The notes under the pieces are model-generated. The model ran no database searches and was not told where the DNA came from. It saw only the letters and a list, made by a program, of their open reading frames with translations. This document shows positions 50,651 through 59,545 of a stretch of DNA of 64,000 bases, piece by piece. Source of the stretch: Micromonospora vinacea. Its GTDB lineage: Bacteria > Actinomycetota > Actinomycetes > Mycobacteriales > Micromonosporaceae. The first letter of the stretch is position 1; each line of letters opens with the position of its first letter. A program made the position numbers and the translations under genes. Location: the NCBI RefSeq assembly GCF_015751785.1, contig NZ_JADOTY010000001.1:4092001-4156000 (forward strand), read 5' to 3'.

Positions 50651-50817
50651 CGCCCCCGTCGTCGTCCCGACCGGAGTGTTTCACGTTCGGCCGGGCCGCC
50701 GAGGCGGATCCGCGTAGCCGGGTCGGCCGGGATCGGCTCCGCGGTGGGCGGGTCGGATCGGCGCAGCCGAGGTTGGCTCGCGTGGCCGTGGCTGTCGACG
50801 TGTGGCAGGGTTGGCGC

Positions 50818-51858
50818 GTGCCACCCACTCCCGCCGGCCAACTGGCCGTTCCGAACCTGCACCGGGCTGCGCGGATCGAGGACGCCGTGCACCAGCTCGT
50901 CGAGCGCCGGCTGCGGCGCACCGGCTGGCGGGTCAACATCGTCGCGTACACCGGCTATGGCGCGCCGGGTTGGGTGCGGGTGATGTGCCGGGTGCTGCTG
51001 GGCCGTCCGGACACCCGCCAGCGGGGTCGACTGGACAAGGTCCGCGGCTGGCGCAGCTTCACCACGCTGCCGGCCAAGCACGTCACTGTGACCATCGAGG
51101 CCGGCGGGGTGTGCCACGAGACGCGGGCCGACCGCAGCGGCTTCGTCGACACGCTGGTCGAGGCGGACCTGCCGCCCGGTTGGGGCACGGTCCGGCTCAG
51201 CGTCCCGGACGCCGAGCCGGTCGACGCCCCGGTGCGCATCCTCGATCCGGACGTCAAGTTCGGCATCATCTCCGACATCGACGACACGGTGATGGTGACC
51301 GCGCTGCCCCGGCCGCTGCTCGCCGCCTGGAACACGTTCGTGCTCGACGAGCACGCCCGCGCGGCAGTGCCCGGCATGGCGGTGCTCTACGAGCGACTGG
51401 TCACCGCGCACCCCGGGGCGCCGGTCTTCTACCTCTCCACCGGTGCGTGGAACGTGGCGCCCACGCTGACCCGATTCCTGTCCCGGCACCTCTACCCGGC
51501 CGGGCCGCTGCTGCTCACCGACTGGGGTCCGACCGCCGACCGCTGGTTCCGCAGCGGCATGGAACACAAGCGGGTCACCCTGGCGCGGCTTGCCAAGGAG
51601 TTCCCCGACGTGCGCTGGCTGCTGGTCGGCGACGACGGCCAGCACGACCAGGAGATCTACCGGGAGTTCGCCGCCGCCCACCCGGAGAACGTCGCCGGGG
51701 TGGCGATCCGCCGACTCTCCCCGACCCAGTCGGTGCTGGCCGGCACCCTGCCCGCCCCGGCTGGCCGCCCGTCGTCGGGGCCGGTGGGGCAGAAGTGGCT
51801 GTCCGCCCCGGACGGCGCCGGCCTGTGGCAGTTGCTCCGCGACGCCGGCCTGGTCTGA
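50818..51858 (+). CDS. App1-family (DUF2183) phosphatase
   Basis: HAD-like phosphatase of the App1/DUF2183 type, 346 residues; the yeast homologue is a phosphatidate phosphatase. The catalytic DxDxT motif is IISDIDDTVMV, followed by FYLSTGAWNVAPTL and LVGDDGQHDQEIYREFA for the later HAD motifs. An N-terminal beta domain of about 140 residues precedes it. The GTG at 50818 is preferred: a CAGGGT box sits 6 nt before it, as in other leaderless genes here. A GTG/TTG start further upstream (50773) is possible. Confidence 0.88.
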   Translation: MPPTPAGQLAVPNLHRAARIEDAVHQLVERRLRRTGWRVNIVAYTGYGAPGWVRVMCRVLLGRPDTRQRGRLDKVRGWRSFTTLPAKHVTVTIEAGGVCHETRADRSGFVDTLVEADLPPGWGTVRLSVPDAEPVDAPVRILDPDVKFGIISDIDDTVMVTALPRPLLAAWNTFVLDEHARAAVPGMAVLYERLVTAHPGAPVFYLSTGAWNVAPTLTRFLSRHLYPAGPLLLTDWGPTADRWFRSGMEHKRVTLARLAKEFPDVRWLLVGDDGQHDQEIYREFAAAHPENVAGVAIRRLSPTQSVLAGTLPAPAGRPSSGPVGQKWLSAPDGAGLWQLLRDAGLV

Positions 51859-51871
51859 CCGGCCGGCGTCG

Positions 51872-53974
51872 TCAGCTTCGGCGGAGCCAGACGGCGCCGA
51901 GCGGCGGCACCTGAAGGGCCGCCGAGGCCACCATCCCGTGCCACGGCACGTCCTCGGCCCGCACCTCGCCCAGGTTGCCCACCCCCGACCCGCCGTAGTG
52001 GTGCGCGTCGGTGTTCAGCACCTCCTGCCATGTCCCGCCGGCCGGCAACCCGATCCGGTAGTCGTGCAGCGGCTGGGCGGAGAAGTTCGCCACGCAGACC
52101 AGCGTCGAGCCGTCCGGGGCGATCCGGACGAACGACACGGTGTTGTTGGCGACGTCGTCGCCGGCGATCCAGCGGAAGCCCGCCGGTTCGGTGTCCTGTG
52201 CCCAGAGCGCAGGGGTCTCCCGGTAGACCCGGTTGAGGTCACCGACGAGCCGTTGCACACCGGCGCGGGCCGGGTCGTGCAGCAGGTACCAGTCGAGGCC
52301 GCGCTCCTCGCTCCACTCTCGGTCGTCGGCCAGTTCGGCGCCCATGAAGAGCAGCTGCTTGCCGGGGTGCGCCCACATGTACGCCAGCAGCGCCCGGACG
52401 TTCGCCAGTCGCTGCCAGGTGTCGCCGGGCATCTTGCCGGCCAGCGAGCCCTTGCCGTGCACCACCTCGTCGTGGCTGATCGGCAGCACGTAGTTCTCGC
52501 TCCAGGCGTACGCCAGGGAGAAGGTGAGCTGGTGGTGGTGGTGCTGGCGGTAGATCGGGTCCTTCGAGGTGTAGAGCAGGGTGTCGTGCATCCAGCCCAT
52601 GTTCCACTTGAAGCCGAAGCCCAGCCCGCCGTCGGCGGTGGGGCGGGTGACACCCGGCCAGGCGGTGGACTCCTCGGCGATCATGACGACGCCGGCGTGG
52701 TGCTTGTAGACGGTCGCGTTCACCTCCTGCATGAACGCGATGGCCTCCAGGTTCTCCCGGCCGCCGTACTTGTTCGGGGCCCACTCGCCGTGGTTGCGGG
52801 AGTAGTCCAGGTAGAGCATCGAGGCGACAGCGTCGACCCGCAGCCCGTCGACGTGGAACTGGTCGCACCAGTAGAGCGCGTTGGCGACCAGGAAGTTGCG
52901 GACCTCGTTGCGGCCGAAGTCGAAGACGTACGTGCCCCAGTCGGGGTGTTCGCCGCGCCGCGGGTCGGGGTGCTCGTAGAGCGGGGTGCCGTCGAAGCGC
53001 GCGAGGGCCCACTCGTCCTTGGGGAAGTGTGCTGGCACCCAGTCCAGGAGGACACCGATGCCGGCGGCGTGCAGCTGGTCGACGAGGTGGCGGAACTCGT
53101 CCGGGTCGCCGAACCGCGAGGTCGGCGCGTAGTAGCCGGTCACCTGGTAGCCCCAGGAGCCACCGAACGGGTGCTCCATCACCGGCAGGAACTCCACGTG
53201 CGTGAAGCCCAGCTCGGTGACGTACGCGGTGAGTTGCTCGGCCAGCTCGCGGTAGCCAAGCCCGGGCCGCCACGAGCCGAGGTGCACCTCGTAGACGCTC
53301 ATCGGCTCCTGGTGCGGCTGCCGTTCGGCCCGCCGGGCCAGCCAGTCCGCGTCGTTCCACCGGTACGTCGAGTGGTGCACCACCGAGGCGGTGGCCGGCG
53401 GCACCTCCGCGTACGCCGCGAGGGGGTCGGCCTTGTCCCGCCACTGCCCGTCGGCGCCCAGCACCCGGTACTTGTAGCGGGCCCCGGCCCGTGCGTTGGG
53501 CACGAACAGCTCCCATACCCCGCTGGAGCCCAGCGACCGCATCGGCCAACCGTCGTCGGGGCCCCAGCCGGTGAAGTCGCCGACCACCCGCACCCCACGG
53601 GCGTTGGGCGCCCAGACGCTGAACGCCACGCCCTCGTCGAAGACCCGGGCACCGAGCGCCTCCCACAGTCGCTCGTGCCGGCCCTCGCGGATGAGGTGCA
53701 GGTCCAGCTCACCGAGGGTCGGCGGGTAGCGGTACGGGTCGTCGTGCGTGGTGCCGTCGACCTCCACCCGGTAGTCGAGCACGGTGCCGTCGACCTGGGC
53801 CTCGAAGACGCCCACGTCGTGCACCCGCTTCATCGGGTGCCGCTCGTCGCCGACGAGCAGCGCGACGTCGCCGGCGCCCCGGCGCATCGTGCGGATCGTC
53901 GTCGAGGAGTCGGCGGGGTGCGCGCCGAGCAGCGCGTGCGGGTCGTGCGTCGCACCGGAGATCAGCTGGTCCAT
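51872..53974 (-). CDS. glgB: 1,4-alpha-glucan branching enzyme
   Basis: Introduces alpha-1,6 branches into glycogen-like glucan. 700 residues: N-terminal carbohydrate-binding modules (about 1-210), then a GH13 barrel with nucleophile Asp381 in DGLRVDAVASMLY, acid/base Glu434 in IAEESTAWPG and the SHDEVVHGKGSL region with the third Asp; a beta-sandwich ends the protein. The ATG at 53974 has GAAGGA 7 nt upstream and overlaps the glgE 3' end by 13 bases. The glgE-glgB pair is the classic actinobacterial arrangement of the maltose-1-phosphate pathway. Confidence 0.95.
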   Translation of the reverse strand: MDQLISGATHDPHALLGAHPADSSTTIRTMRRGAGDVALLVGDERHPMKRVHDVGVFEAQVDGTVLDYRVEVDGTTHDDPYRYPPTLGELDLHLIREGRHERLWEALGARVFDEGVAFSVWAPNARGVRVVGDFTGWGPDDGWPMRSLGSSGVWELFVPNARAGARYKYRVLGADGQWRDKADPLAAYAEVPPATASVVHHSTYRWNDADWLARRAERQPHQEPMSVYEVHLGSWRPGLGYRELAEQLTAYVTELGFTHVEFLPVMEHPFGGSWGYQVTGYYAPTSRFGDPDEFRHLVDQLHAAGIGVLLDWVPAHFPKDEWALARFDGTPLYEHPDPRRGEHPDWGTYVFDFGRNEVRNFLVANALYWCDQFHVDGLRVDAVASMLYLDYSRNHGEWAPNKYGGRENLEAIAFMQEVNATVYKHHAGVVMIAEESTAWPGVTRPTADGGLGFGFKWNMGWMHDTLLYTSKDPIYRQHHHHQLTFSLAYAWSENYVLPISHDEVVHGKGSLAGKMPGDTWQRLANVRALLAYMWAHPGKQLLFMGAELADDREWSEERGLDWYLLHDPARAGVQRLVGDLNRVYRETPALWAQDTEPAGFRWIAGDDVANNTVSFVRIAPDGSTLVCVANFSAQPLHDYRIGLPAGGTWQEVLNTDAHHYGGSGVGNLGEVRAEDVPWHGMVASAALQVPPLGAVWLRRS

Positions 53975-56202
53975 CGGGCGTCCTTCGGAGCGGGAGCGGT
54001 CGGCGCGGTGGCGGACGGGCGGGTGGCCGCTCGGCGCGGCGGGGTCGGAACCGGGCCCGACCGGCGGGGCGGAGTCGGAACGGGAGCTGTCGACGCAGGA
54101 GGTGTCGGTGCAGGAGCTGTCGGTGCAGGAGCTGTCGGAACGGGAGGTGTCGGAACGGGGGCTGTCGGCGCGGTGCCGCCGGAGAGGTCGTCCGGCACCT
54201 CGGCGACGGTGAGGTCGGCCGGCTCGGCACCCGCCGGCTGCGGCTCGGTCGGCGGGGTCGGGCGACGCACTGTCAACACGTGCGCGGGTTGCAGGTACGG
54301 GTCGAGCCGCACCGCGTTGCGCTGACCCCAGTCGTAACTGGTGCCGGTCAGCTCGTCGTGCACAGTGAACCGTTCGTGCCAGTCGAAGCCGAGCGCCGGC
54401 ATGTCGAGGGTGGTGTTGCCCCACTGAACGATGCGCGGGTCGAACGAGCAGATCACGATGACAGTGTTGCCGGTCTCCGGGTCGTGCTTCGACCAGCAGA
54501 GCAGCGCCGGGTTGTCGATCTCGTGGAAGCGCAGGTTCCGCAGCTGGTGCAGGGCCGGGTTGTCGTGGCGTACCCGGTTGAGGGTGGCCAGGAACGGCGC
54601 CAGCGAGCGGCCCTGCGCCTCGGCGCCGGCCCAGTCCCGGGGGCGCAGCTCGTACTTCTCGTTGTCCAGGTACTCCTCGGCACCGGGCCGGGCCACGTGC
54701 TCGAACAGCTCGTAACCGGCGTACAGGCCCCAGGAGGGGGAGAGCAGCGCGGCCAGCACCGCCCGGATCTTGAACATCGGCGGGCCGCCGTGCTGCAACG
54801 ACTCGTGCAGGATGTCCGGGGTGTTCGGCCAGAAGTTCGGCCGCATGTAGTCGGCCGCCTCGATCAGCTCCTCGCAGTACGCCCGCATCTCGGCGGCCGT
54901 CGTGCGCCAGGTGAAATAGGTGTACGACTGGGTGAAGCCGATCTTGCCGAGGCCGTGCATGATGGCCGGCCGGGTGAATGCCTCGGCCAGGAACAGCACG
55001 TCCGGGTCGACCGCCTTCACCTCGGCGATCAGCCAGTGCCAGAAGTCGAACGGCTTGGTGTGCGGGTTGTCCACCCGGAAGATGCGGATGCCCTCGCCAA
55101 CCCAGTGCAGCACCACCCGCAGCACCTCGGCCCGGATGCCCTCCGGGTCGTTGTCGAAGTTGACCGGGTAGATGTCCTGGTACTTCTTCGGCGGGTTCTC
55201 CGCGTACGCGATGCTGCCGTCGGCCCGGGTGGTGAACCACTCCGGGTGCTCGGTGACCCACGGGTGGTCCGGCGCGCACTGCAACGCCAGGTCCATCGCC
55301 ACTTCCAGGCCCTGTGCCGCCGCCGCCTGGATGAAGGCCCGGAAGTCTGCCGGCGTACCCAGGTCTGGGTGGATCGTGTCGTGGCCGCCCTCGGCGGCGC
55401 CGATCGCCCACGGCGAGCCCACGTCGGTCGGCCCGGCGGTGAGCGCGTTGTTGCGGCCCTTGCGGTTGACCCGGCCGATCGGGTGGATCGGCGGCAGGTA
55501 GAGCACGTCGAAGCCCATCGCGGCGACCCCCGGCAGCCGCTCGGTGGCGGTCGCGAAGGTGCCGGACCGCCCGCCCGCCGCTCCTTCGGAGCGGGGGAAG
55601 AACTCGTACCAGGCCGAGTAGAGCGCCCGCTTGCGGTCAACCCAGATCGAGTACGTGTCACCGGCGGTGACCAGCTCCCGTACCGGGTGCTCCCAGAGCA
55701 GGTCGGCCAGGGCCAGCGCCGGGCCGACCCGCTGCGCCAGCGGCAGGTCGGTGTCGACGAGCGCGGTGAGCGCGTCGGCGACCCGGGGCCGGTCGGCGGT
55801 CGGGACGAGTTCCCGGGCGGCGGCGAGCACCCGCGCGCCCTCGGCCAGGTCGTTGGCCAGGTCCTCCGGCCCCTGCCCGGCGGCGATCTTCTTGGTCACC
55901 GCGTTCTGCCAGGTCAGGTACGGGTCCTGGAACGCCTCGACGGAGAAGGTCCACGAGCCGACGGCGTCCGGTGTGATGGTGGCGTGCCAGCGGTCCTGGC
56001 CGGGCTCACCGGGGCGCATCCGGGTGAACGGCCGGCTCGCGCCGTCCGGACCGGCCCACACCACGTTGCAGCCCAGCGCGTCGTGCCCCTCCCGGTAGGC
56101 GCGCGCCGACACCGGAACCGGCTCGTCGACCACCGCCTTGGCCGGGTATCGCCCGCACGAGACGACGGGGGAGACGTCTTCGATCGGGAACCGTCCAGTC
56201 AC
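53962..56202 (-). CDS. glgE: GlgE maltose-1-phosphate maltosyltransferase
   Basis: Transfers maltosyl units from alpha-maltose-1-phosphate to linear alpha-1,4-glucan (GH13 subfamily 3). Predicted nucleophile Asp378 lies in IFRVDNPHTKPF and acid/base Glu407 in FLAEAFTRPA, 29 residues apart as in characterised GlgE. The N-terminal helical and beta domains (1-200) and the GRVNRKGRNNAL segment are typical. At 746 residues it is about 70 longer than usual because of a Pro/Thr/Ala-rich repeat tail (about 678-746). The GTG start lies 6 nt after TAGGTT (56214-56209, reverse), so it is probably leaderless. It is coupled to glgB. Confidence 0.95.
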   Translation of the reverse strand: MTGRFPIEDVSPVVSCGRYPAKAVVDEPVPVSARAYREGHDALGCNVVWAGPDGASRPFTRMRPGEPGQDRWHATITPDAVGSWTFSVEAFQDPYLTWQNAVTKKIAAGQGPEDLANDLAEGARVLAAARELVPTADRPRVADALTALVDTDLPLAQRVGPALALADLLWEHPVRELVTAGDTYSIWVDRKRALYSAWYEFFPRSEGAAGGRSGTFATATERLPGVAAMGFDVLYLPPIHPIGRVNRKGRNNALTAGPTDVGSPWAIGAAEGGHDTIHPDLGTPADFRAFIQAAAAQGLEVAMDLALQCAPDHPWVTEHPEWFTTRADGSIAYAENPPKKYQDIYPVNFDNDPEGIRAEVLRVVLHWVGEGIRIFRVDNPHTKPFDFWHWLIAEVKAVDPDVLFLAEAFTRPAIMHGLGKIGFTQSYTYFTWRTTAAEMRAYCEELIEAADYMRPNFWPNTPDILHESLQHGGPPMFKIRAVLAALLSPSWGLYAGYELFEHVARPGAEEYLDNEKYELRPRDWAGAEAQGRSLAPFLATLNRVRHDNPALHQLRNLRFHEIDNPALLCWSKHDPETGNTVIVICSFDPRIVQWGNTTLDMPALGFDWHERFTVHDELTGTSYDWGQRNAVRLDPYLQPAHVLTVRRPTPPTEPQPAGAEPADLTVAEVPDDLSGGTAPTAPVPTPPVPTAPAPTAPAPTPPASTAPVPTPPRRSGPVPTPPRRAATRPSATAPTAPAPKDARWTS
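53985..54175. repeat. 18-bp tandem repeats encoding the GlgE tail
   Basis: Direct repeats with an 18-base period encode six-residue units such as PTAPAP and PTPPVP near the end of glgE. At least five imperfect copies are recognisable between about 54070 and 54175. The unit length keeps the frame, so copy number could vary without breaking the gene. Confidence 0.7.
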
Positions 56203-56278
56203 CCCGCCAACCTACTGCGCGAGATCCGTTCGCGCGCGGCCAAGTCCGCCGGTCCGCCCCACACCTGGGATCGCCCGC

Positions 56279-56359
56279 CAAGATCCGCGCACTTTCGGGG
56301 AAGCTGCTGCCTCAAGGCGTGGTCGACGCAGCAACTTCCCCGATGTTGTGCGCGTCTTG
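56279..56359. repeat. Long imperfect palindrome
   Basis: Two 32-base arms (56279-56310 and 56328-56359) pair at about 25 of 32 positions, with the outer CAAGA/TCTTG and inner GGGGAAG/CTTCCCC cores perfect. It lies upstream of glgE and just past the end of the hypothetical gene at 56380-57174. It resembles the other long palindromes in this window, including the AAGATC-type outer end. Confidence 0.72.
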
Positions 56360-56379
56360 CTGGTGCAGGTGGGATGAGA

Positions 56380-57174
56380 TCACCTGTAGCGCCTGCGGTC
56401 GGACGGCGGCCCCGCACCCCAGCCGGTGTTCGTCGCCCGCCAGGACGGCCAACCCTGTGGCCAGGTGTCGGGCCAGTTGCCGGCCGGCACGATCCGGGCG
56501 GGGCTGAGCACGTTCCGTGCGACCCGTTCGGCGACGCCGTCGATCGCCATCGGCGTCAGCGGCGCCCACCAGCCGAACCGTTCGAGCGCCCCGTCGACCA
56601 CAGCCTGCGCCCGCTCCGGCGGGATGCCGGTGGCCGTGAGGAACCACCGCAGGGTGCTGTCGCACCATCCCGGCCAGCGGTGGTTGTCGACGACAGGAGC
56701 GGCGGCGAACGTCATCAGCTGCGCGACGGCGGCCTCCCAGGCGGCGACGACATCCGCCGCACCGGCGGCCCGCGTCGGATCGAGCGACGGCAGAATGTGG
56801 TCGAAACGCGCAGCCAGGCTCTCCAACCAGCGTCGCCAGGCCAGCAGCGAGTCGGCGACGAACGCCGGCGCGTCAGCCGGCGTCGGGGTGCGGTCGGTCA
56901 CGAACCCCAACTGCTCCCTCTCCCAGGGCCCCCAGTGCCAGCGGTAGGCCCACGGGCCGTACCTGTCGGACAGGAGGACGCCGACGGACTCGACCCAGGC
57001 GAAGGCTTCCGATTCTCCGACCCACCCACGGTCGTGGAAGGCCGGCCGGGGAGGCGGCGGAGGGACCAGCGCCGGGACCGCCACCGACATCTCGACCGGG
57101 TCGAACGGGTGCCGCGCCGGATCGACGTCCGCCCACGTCGCGAGAGAACGTCTGTTCGGCCCGTCGTCCGCCAT
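56380..57174 (-). CDS. Hypothetical protein
   Basis: A 264-residue soluble protein of unknown function, rich in Trp, Ala and Pro. A Pro-rich stretch (VPPPPPRP, about residue 37) precedes a mostly helical part; WHWGPWEREQLGFVTDRTPTP and DNHRWPGWCDSTLRWFLTATGIP are distinctive. No domain recognised. The ATG start has no clear ribosome site. It lies between glgE and a DUF222 HNH gene; nothing links it functionally to either. Confidence 0.68.
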   Translation of the reverse strand: MADDGPNRRSLATWADVDPARHPFDPVEMSVAVPALVPPPPPRPAFHDRGWVGESEAFAWVESVGVLLSDRYGPWAYRWHWGPWEREQLGFVTDRTPTPADAPAFVADSLLAWRRWLESLAARFDHILPSLDPTRAAGAADVVAAWEAAVAQLMTFAAAPVVDNHRWPGWCDSTLRWFLTATGIPPERAQAVVDGALERFGWWAPLTPMAIDGVAERVARNVLSPARIVPAGNWPDTWPQGWPSWRATNTGWGAGPPSDRRRYR

Positions 57175-57253
57175 GGCTCAGCATCGTGGCAGCCGGCCAT
57201 CAGGGCGTCGAGCGAATACCCGCGCCCCCCGCTTGTTGTTGCTCCGCCTTCGG

Positions 57254-58504
57254 CTATCTGCGTCGGTGGTACTGGTTACGGCGGGGGACCTGTTCGGGGT
57301 CGAGCCAGGCAGGTGGGATGAACTCGGGATGCCCGTCGTCGCCGAGTCGGACAGCCCAGTCGCTGTGGTGCAGGTGTCGATGGTGGTGGCCGCAGAGCAA
57401 CACGGCGTTGGTCAAGCTGGTGCTGCCGCCGTCGGCCCAGTGCTGGATGTGGTGGGCGTCGCACCAGCGGGGCGGGCGGTCGCAGCCGGGGAACGCGCAG
57501 CCGCGGTCGCGCAGGACCAGGGCGCGGCGTAGTGGGCCGGTGATGAGCCGGCGTTGTCGGCCGATGTCGAGTGGTTGGCCGGCGCCGCCGAGCACGGCGG
57601 GCAGGATGGCGGCGTCGCAGGCGAGCCGACGCACGGCCTCGGCGCTGAGGTGCCTGCCGGTGTCGAGAGCGGCGGTACCCAGCTGTCGGGTCAGCTCGTC
57701 GTAGCCGGTGGTGACGACGACCTGGGCGAGGTCGCCGCCGTTCTCGGGCAGCTCCCCGGTACGCAGGGCGAGCCGGCACACGTCGGCCAGGGCGTCGTGG
57801 CGGCGTTGCCCCGGGGTGCGGGCGTCGTCGGGCCCGGTGGGCGTGGTGAGCGGGTCGATGGCGGCGCGCAACGCGGCGGCGGCTTCGGTGTCGAGGATGC
57901 CGGCGAGGCGTAGCCGGCCGTCGGACTGCTCGCTGATCGTGACGTGCCGGTCCCGGGCGGCCCGGGACTCCTGCGCCCGCAGCGCCGCCTCGGCGGCGGC
58001 CTGGGCGACGTCCGGGGCGACGTGGTCGAGGATACGGGTGCCGAGCCTGCGCAGCAGGGTGGCGTCGAACTGCGCCGCCCACTCGACGAGGACGCCGACG
58101 GCCTTGTCGGCAGCCTCCGTGCCGGCGGCGGTGTGGACGGTCTCGACCGTGGCGGCGATGACCCGGACCTGCTCCACGTCGACCACCCCGCCGGCCAATG
58201 CGTCCCGCACCCCGGGCGGCGCGGTGTCGAGCGTGGCGGCCAGCTCGACCAGACGACGGGCGGCACCGACCCCGAGGCGCAGCCGGTCGCGCAGCCACAC
58301 CGCCGTCGAGGACGCGCCCTGCGCGGTCGCGGTGCCACGGCCGTCAAGCTCGCGCACCAGGGTCAGCTTGACTGCTGCCAAGCGCTGTTCCAGCCGATGC
58401 GTCGCATCCAATGCGGCCACGAGATCTCGCTCGGTGGCAGCCCAGGCGGCCGTCTCGAAGCAGGCTGCCACCGCAGCCTCTGCCTGCTCCAACGCATCGA
58501 TCAC
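57254..58504 (-). CDS. DUF222/13E12-type HNH endonuclease domain protein
   Basis: A 416-residue member of the actinobacterial DUF222 family that also occurs in mycobacterial REP13E12 elements. Residues 1-300 are the helical DUF222 domain. The C-terminus has an HNH nuclease with zinc-binding cysteines: RDRGCAFPGCDRPPRWCDAH, HHIQHWADGGSTSLTNAVLL and CGHHHRHLHH. The GTG start lies exactly 6 nt after TAATAT (58516-58511, reverse), a near-ideal -10, giving a leaderless mRNA. These genes are multicopy and may be mobile, but no element ends are seen. Confidence 0.9.
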   Translation of the reverse strand: MIDALEQAEAAVAACFETAAWAATERDLVAALDATHRLEQRLAAVKLTLVRELDGRGTATAQGASSTAVWLRDRLRLGVGAARRLVELAATLDTAPPGVRDALAGGVVDVEQVRVIAATVETVHTAAGTEAADKAVGVLVEWAAQFDATLLRRLGTRILDHVAPDVAQAAAEAALRAQESRAARDRHVTISEQSDGRLRLAGILDTEAAAALRAAIDPLTTPTGPDDARTPGQRRHDALADVCRLALRTGELPENGGDLAQVVVTTGYDELTRQLGTAALDTGRHLSAEAVRRLACDAAILPAVLGGAGQPLDIGRQRRLITGPLRRALVLRDRGCAFPGCDRPPRWCDAHHIQHWADGGSTSLTNAVLLCGHHHRHLHHSDWAVRLGDDGHPEFIPPAWLDPEQVPRRNQYHRRR

Positions 58505-58510
58505 CAGGAA

Positions 58511-58582
58511 ATATTAGAACAGATGTACGACATCCTTCGGTGTCTGCGGGGGCGCATCACCGAGCTGAGAGTGACGTAGCCT
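58511..58582. promoter_or_regulatory. Divergent promoters for DUF222 and inositol-phosphate synthase genes
   Basis: Reverse TAATAT (58516-58511) and forward TAGCCT (58577-58582) each lie exactly 6 nt before their start codons (GTG 58504, ATG 58589). Both transcripts are probably leaderless and share an 84-base intergenic region. Confidence 0.68.
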
Positions 58583-58588
58583 CCCGCC

Positions 58589-59533
58589 ATGATCGAACGT
58601 GTGAGAGTCGCGGTTGTTGGCGTCGGTAACAACACCTCGGCACTGGTGCAGGGGCTTGCCCTCTACGGCCAGAGCGGCAGTCTGGTCGGGATCCGCCGGC
58701 CAACGATCGACGGGCTCGGGGTGGGCGACATCGACGTGGTGGCCGCCTTCGCCACCTCCGAGGAGAAGATCGGTCGGGACCTGACCGAGGCAATCTTCCT
58801 GCCGCCCAACAACTTTCCTCGGCTGAACTGCGACCTGCCCAGAGCGGATGTGCCGGTCACGAAGGGCCTCGTCGACGCGAGCGAGGTGCCGCGGGTGGCA
58901 GCAGCGCTGGCCGGGGCGGAGGTGTTGCTCTACTCGGCGCCGAGTGGCCGGCCGGAGACCGCCCGGGCGTACGCCGTGGCAGCTCACACGGCGGGTGTCG
59001 CCTTCATCAACACCACCGCCGACCCGGTCGCCCGCGATCCACAACTGCTGGACCGCTTCGAGGCTGCCGGCCTGCCGTTGCTCGGCGACGACCTGGCGAG
59101 CCAGTTCGGCACCTCGGTGTTGCACAACGCGCTGCTGCGGCTCCTCGCGGAGCGGGGCCTCACCCTGGTCAGCTCCTACCAGGTCAATCTGGGCGGCACC
59201 GAGGACTTCCGCAACCTGGTCGAGAACCCCAACACCAAGAAGCAGTCCAAGCTCAACGCCCTGTCGGGGGCGGACAACGTGGAGGTGGCCCCGCTCGGAT
59301 ACCTGCCGCATCTCGCGTCGCAGAAGGTGGCTCACCTCAACCTCGAGGCGCAGGGTTGGGGTGGGACAGCGGTGAGCCTCGACGTGAAGCTGAAGGTGCA
59401 CGACCCGAGCGGTGCCGCCGGCGTCAACATCGACCTCATCCGCATCGCGGCCAGCGCGCTACGGAACGGGCGTGGTGGCCACTCTGCCGAGGCGACCTCG
59501 TTGTTCAAGTCGCCGCCGGGGACGGCGATCTAA
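58589..59533 (+). CDS. Myo-inositol-phosphate synthase family protein
   Basis: NAD-dependent inositol-3-phosphate synthase family member, 314 residues, somewhat shorter than the actinobacterial Ino1 of about 360. Visible are the Rossmann start VRVAVVGVGNNTSALVQG, FINTTADPVARDP, GDDLASQFGTSVLHNALL and the NLGGTEDFRNL and KLNALSG regions with conserved Lys residues of the active site. It may make inositol phosphate for phosphatidylinositol, mycothiol or a metabolite. The ATG is leaderless by the TAGCCT spacing. It lies beside alpha-glucan genes with no obvious link. Confidence 0.87.
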   Translation: MIERVRVAVVGVGNNTSALVQGLALYGQSGSLVGIRRPTIDGLGVGDIDVVAAFATSEEKIGRDLTEAIFLPPNNFPRLNCDLPRADVPVTKGLVDASEVPRVAAALAGAEVLLYSAPSGRPETARAYAVAAHTAGVAFINTTADPVARDPQLLDRFEAAGLPLLGDDLASQFGTSVLHNALLRLLAERGLTLVSSYQVNLGGTEDFRNLVENPNTKKQSKLNALSGADNVEVAPLGYLPHLASQKVAHLNLEAQGWGGTAVSLDVKLKVHDPSGAAGVNIDLIRIAASALRNGRGGHSAEATSLFKSPPGTAI

Positions 59534-59545
59534 CGTCCGTCTGCC

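Noticed and set aside
53985..54175. Possible CRISPR-like repeats
   Set aside because: The repeats are contiguous, without spacers, in frame and coding for the GlgE tail.
51590..54325. Forward-strand open frame of 911 codons across glgB/glgE
   Set aside because: Antisense shadow, Val/Arg/Gly-rich throughout, with no domain.
53975..55411. Extension of the glgB frame to 1179 codons
   Set aside because: It is an out-of-frame reading of glgE; the branching enzyme begins at 53974 with a good ribosome site.
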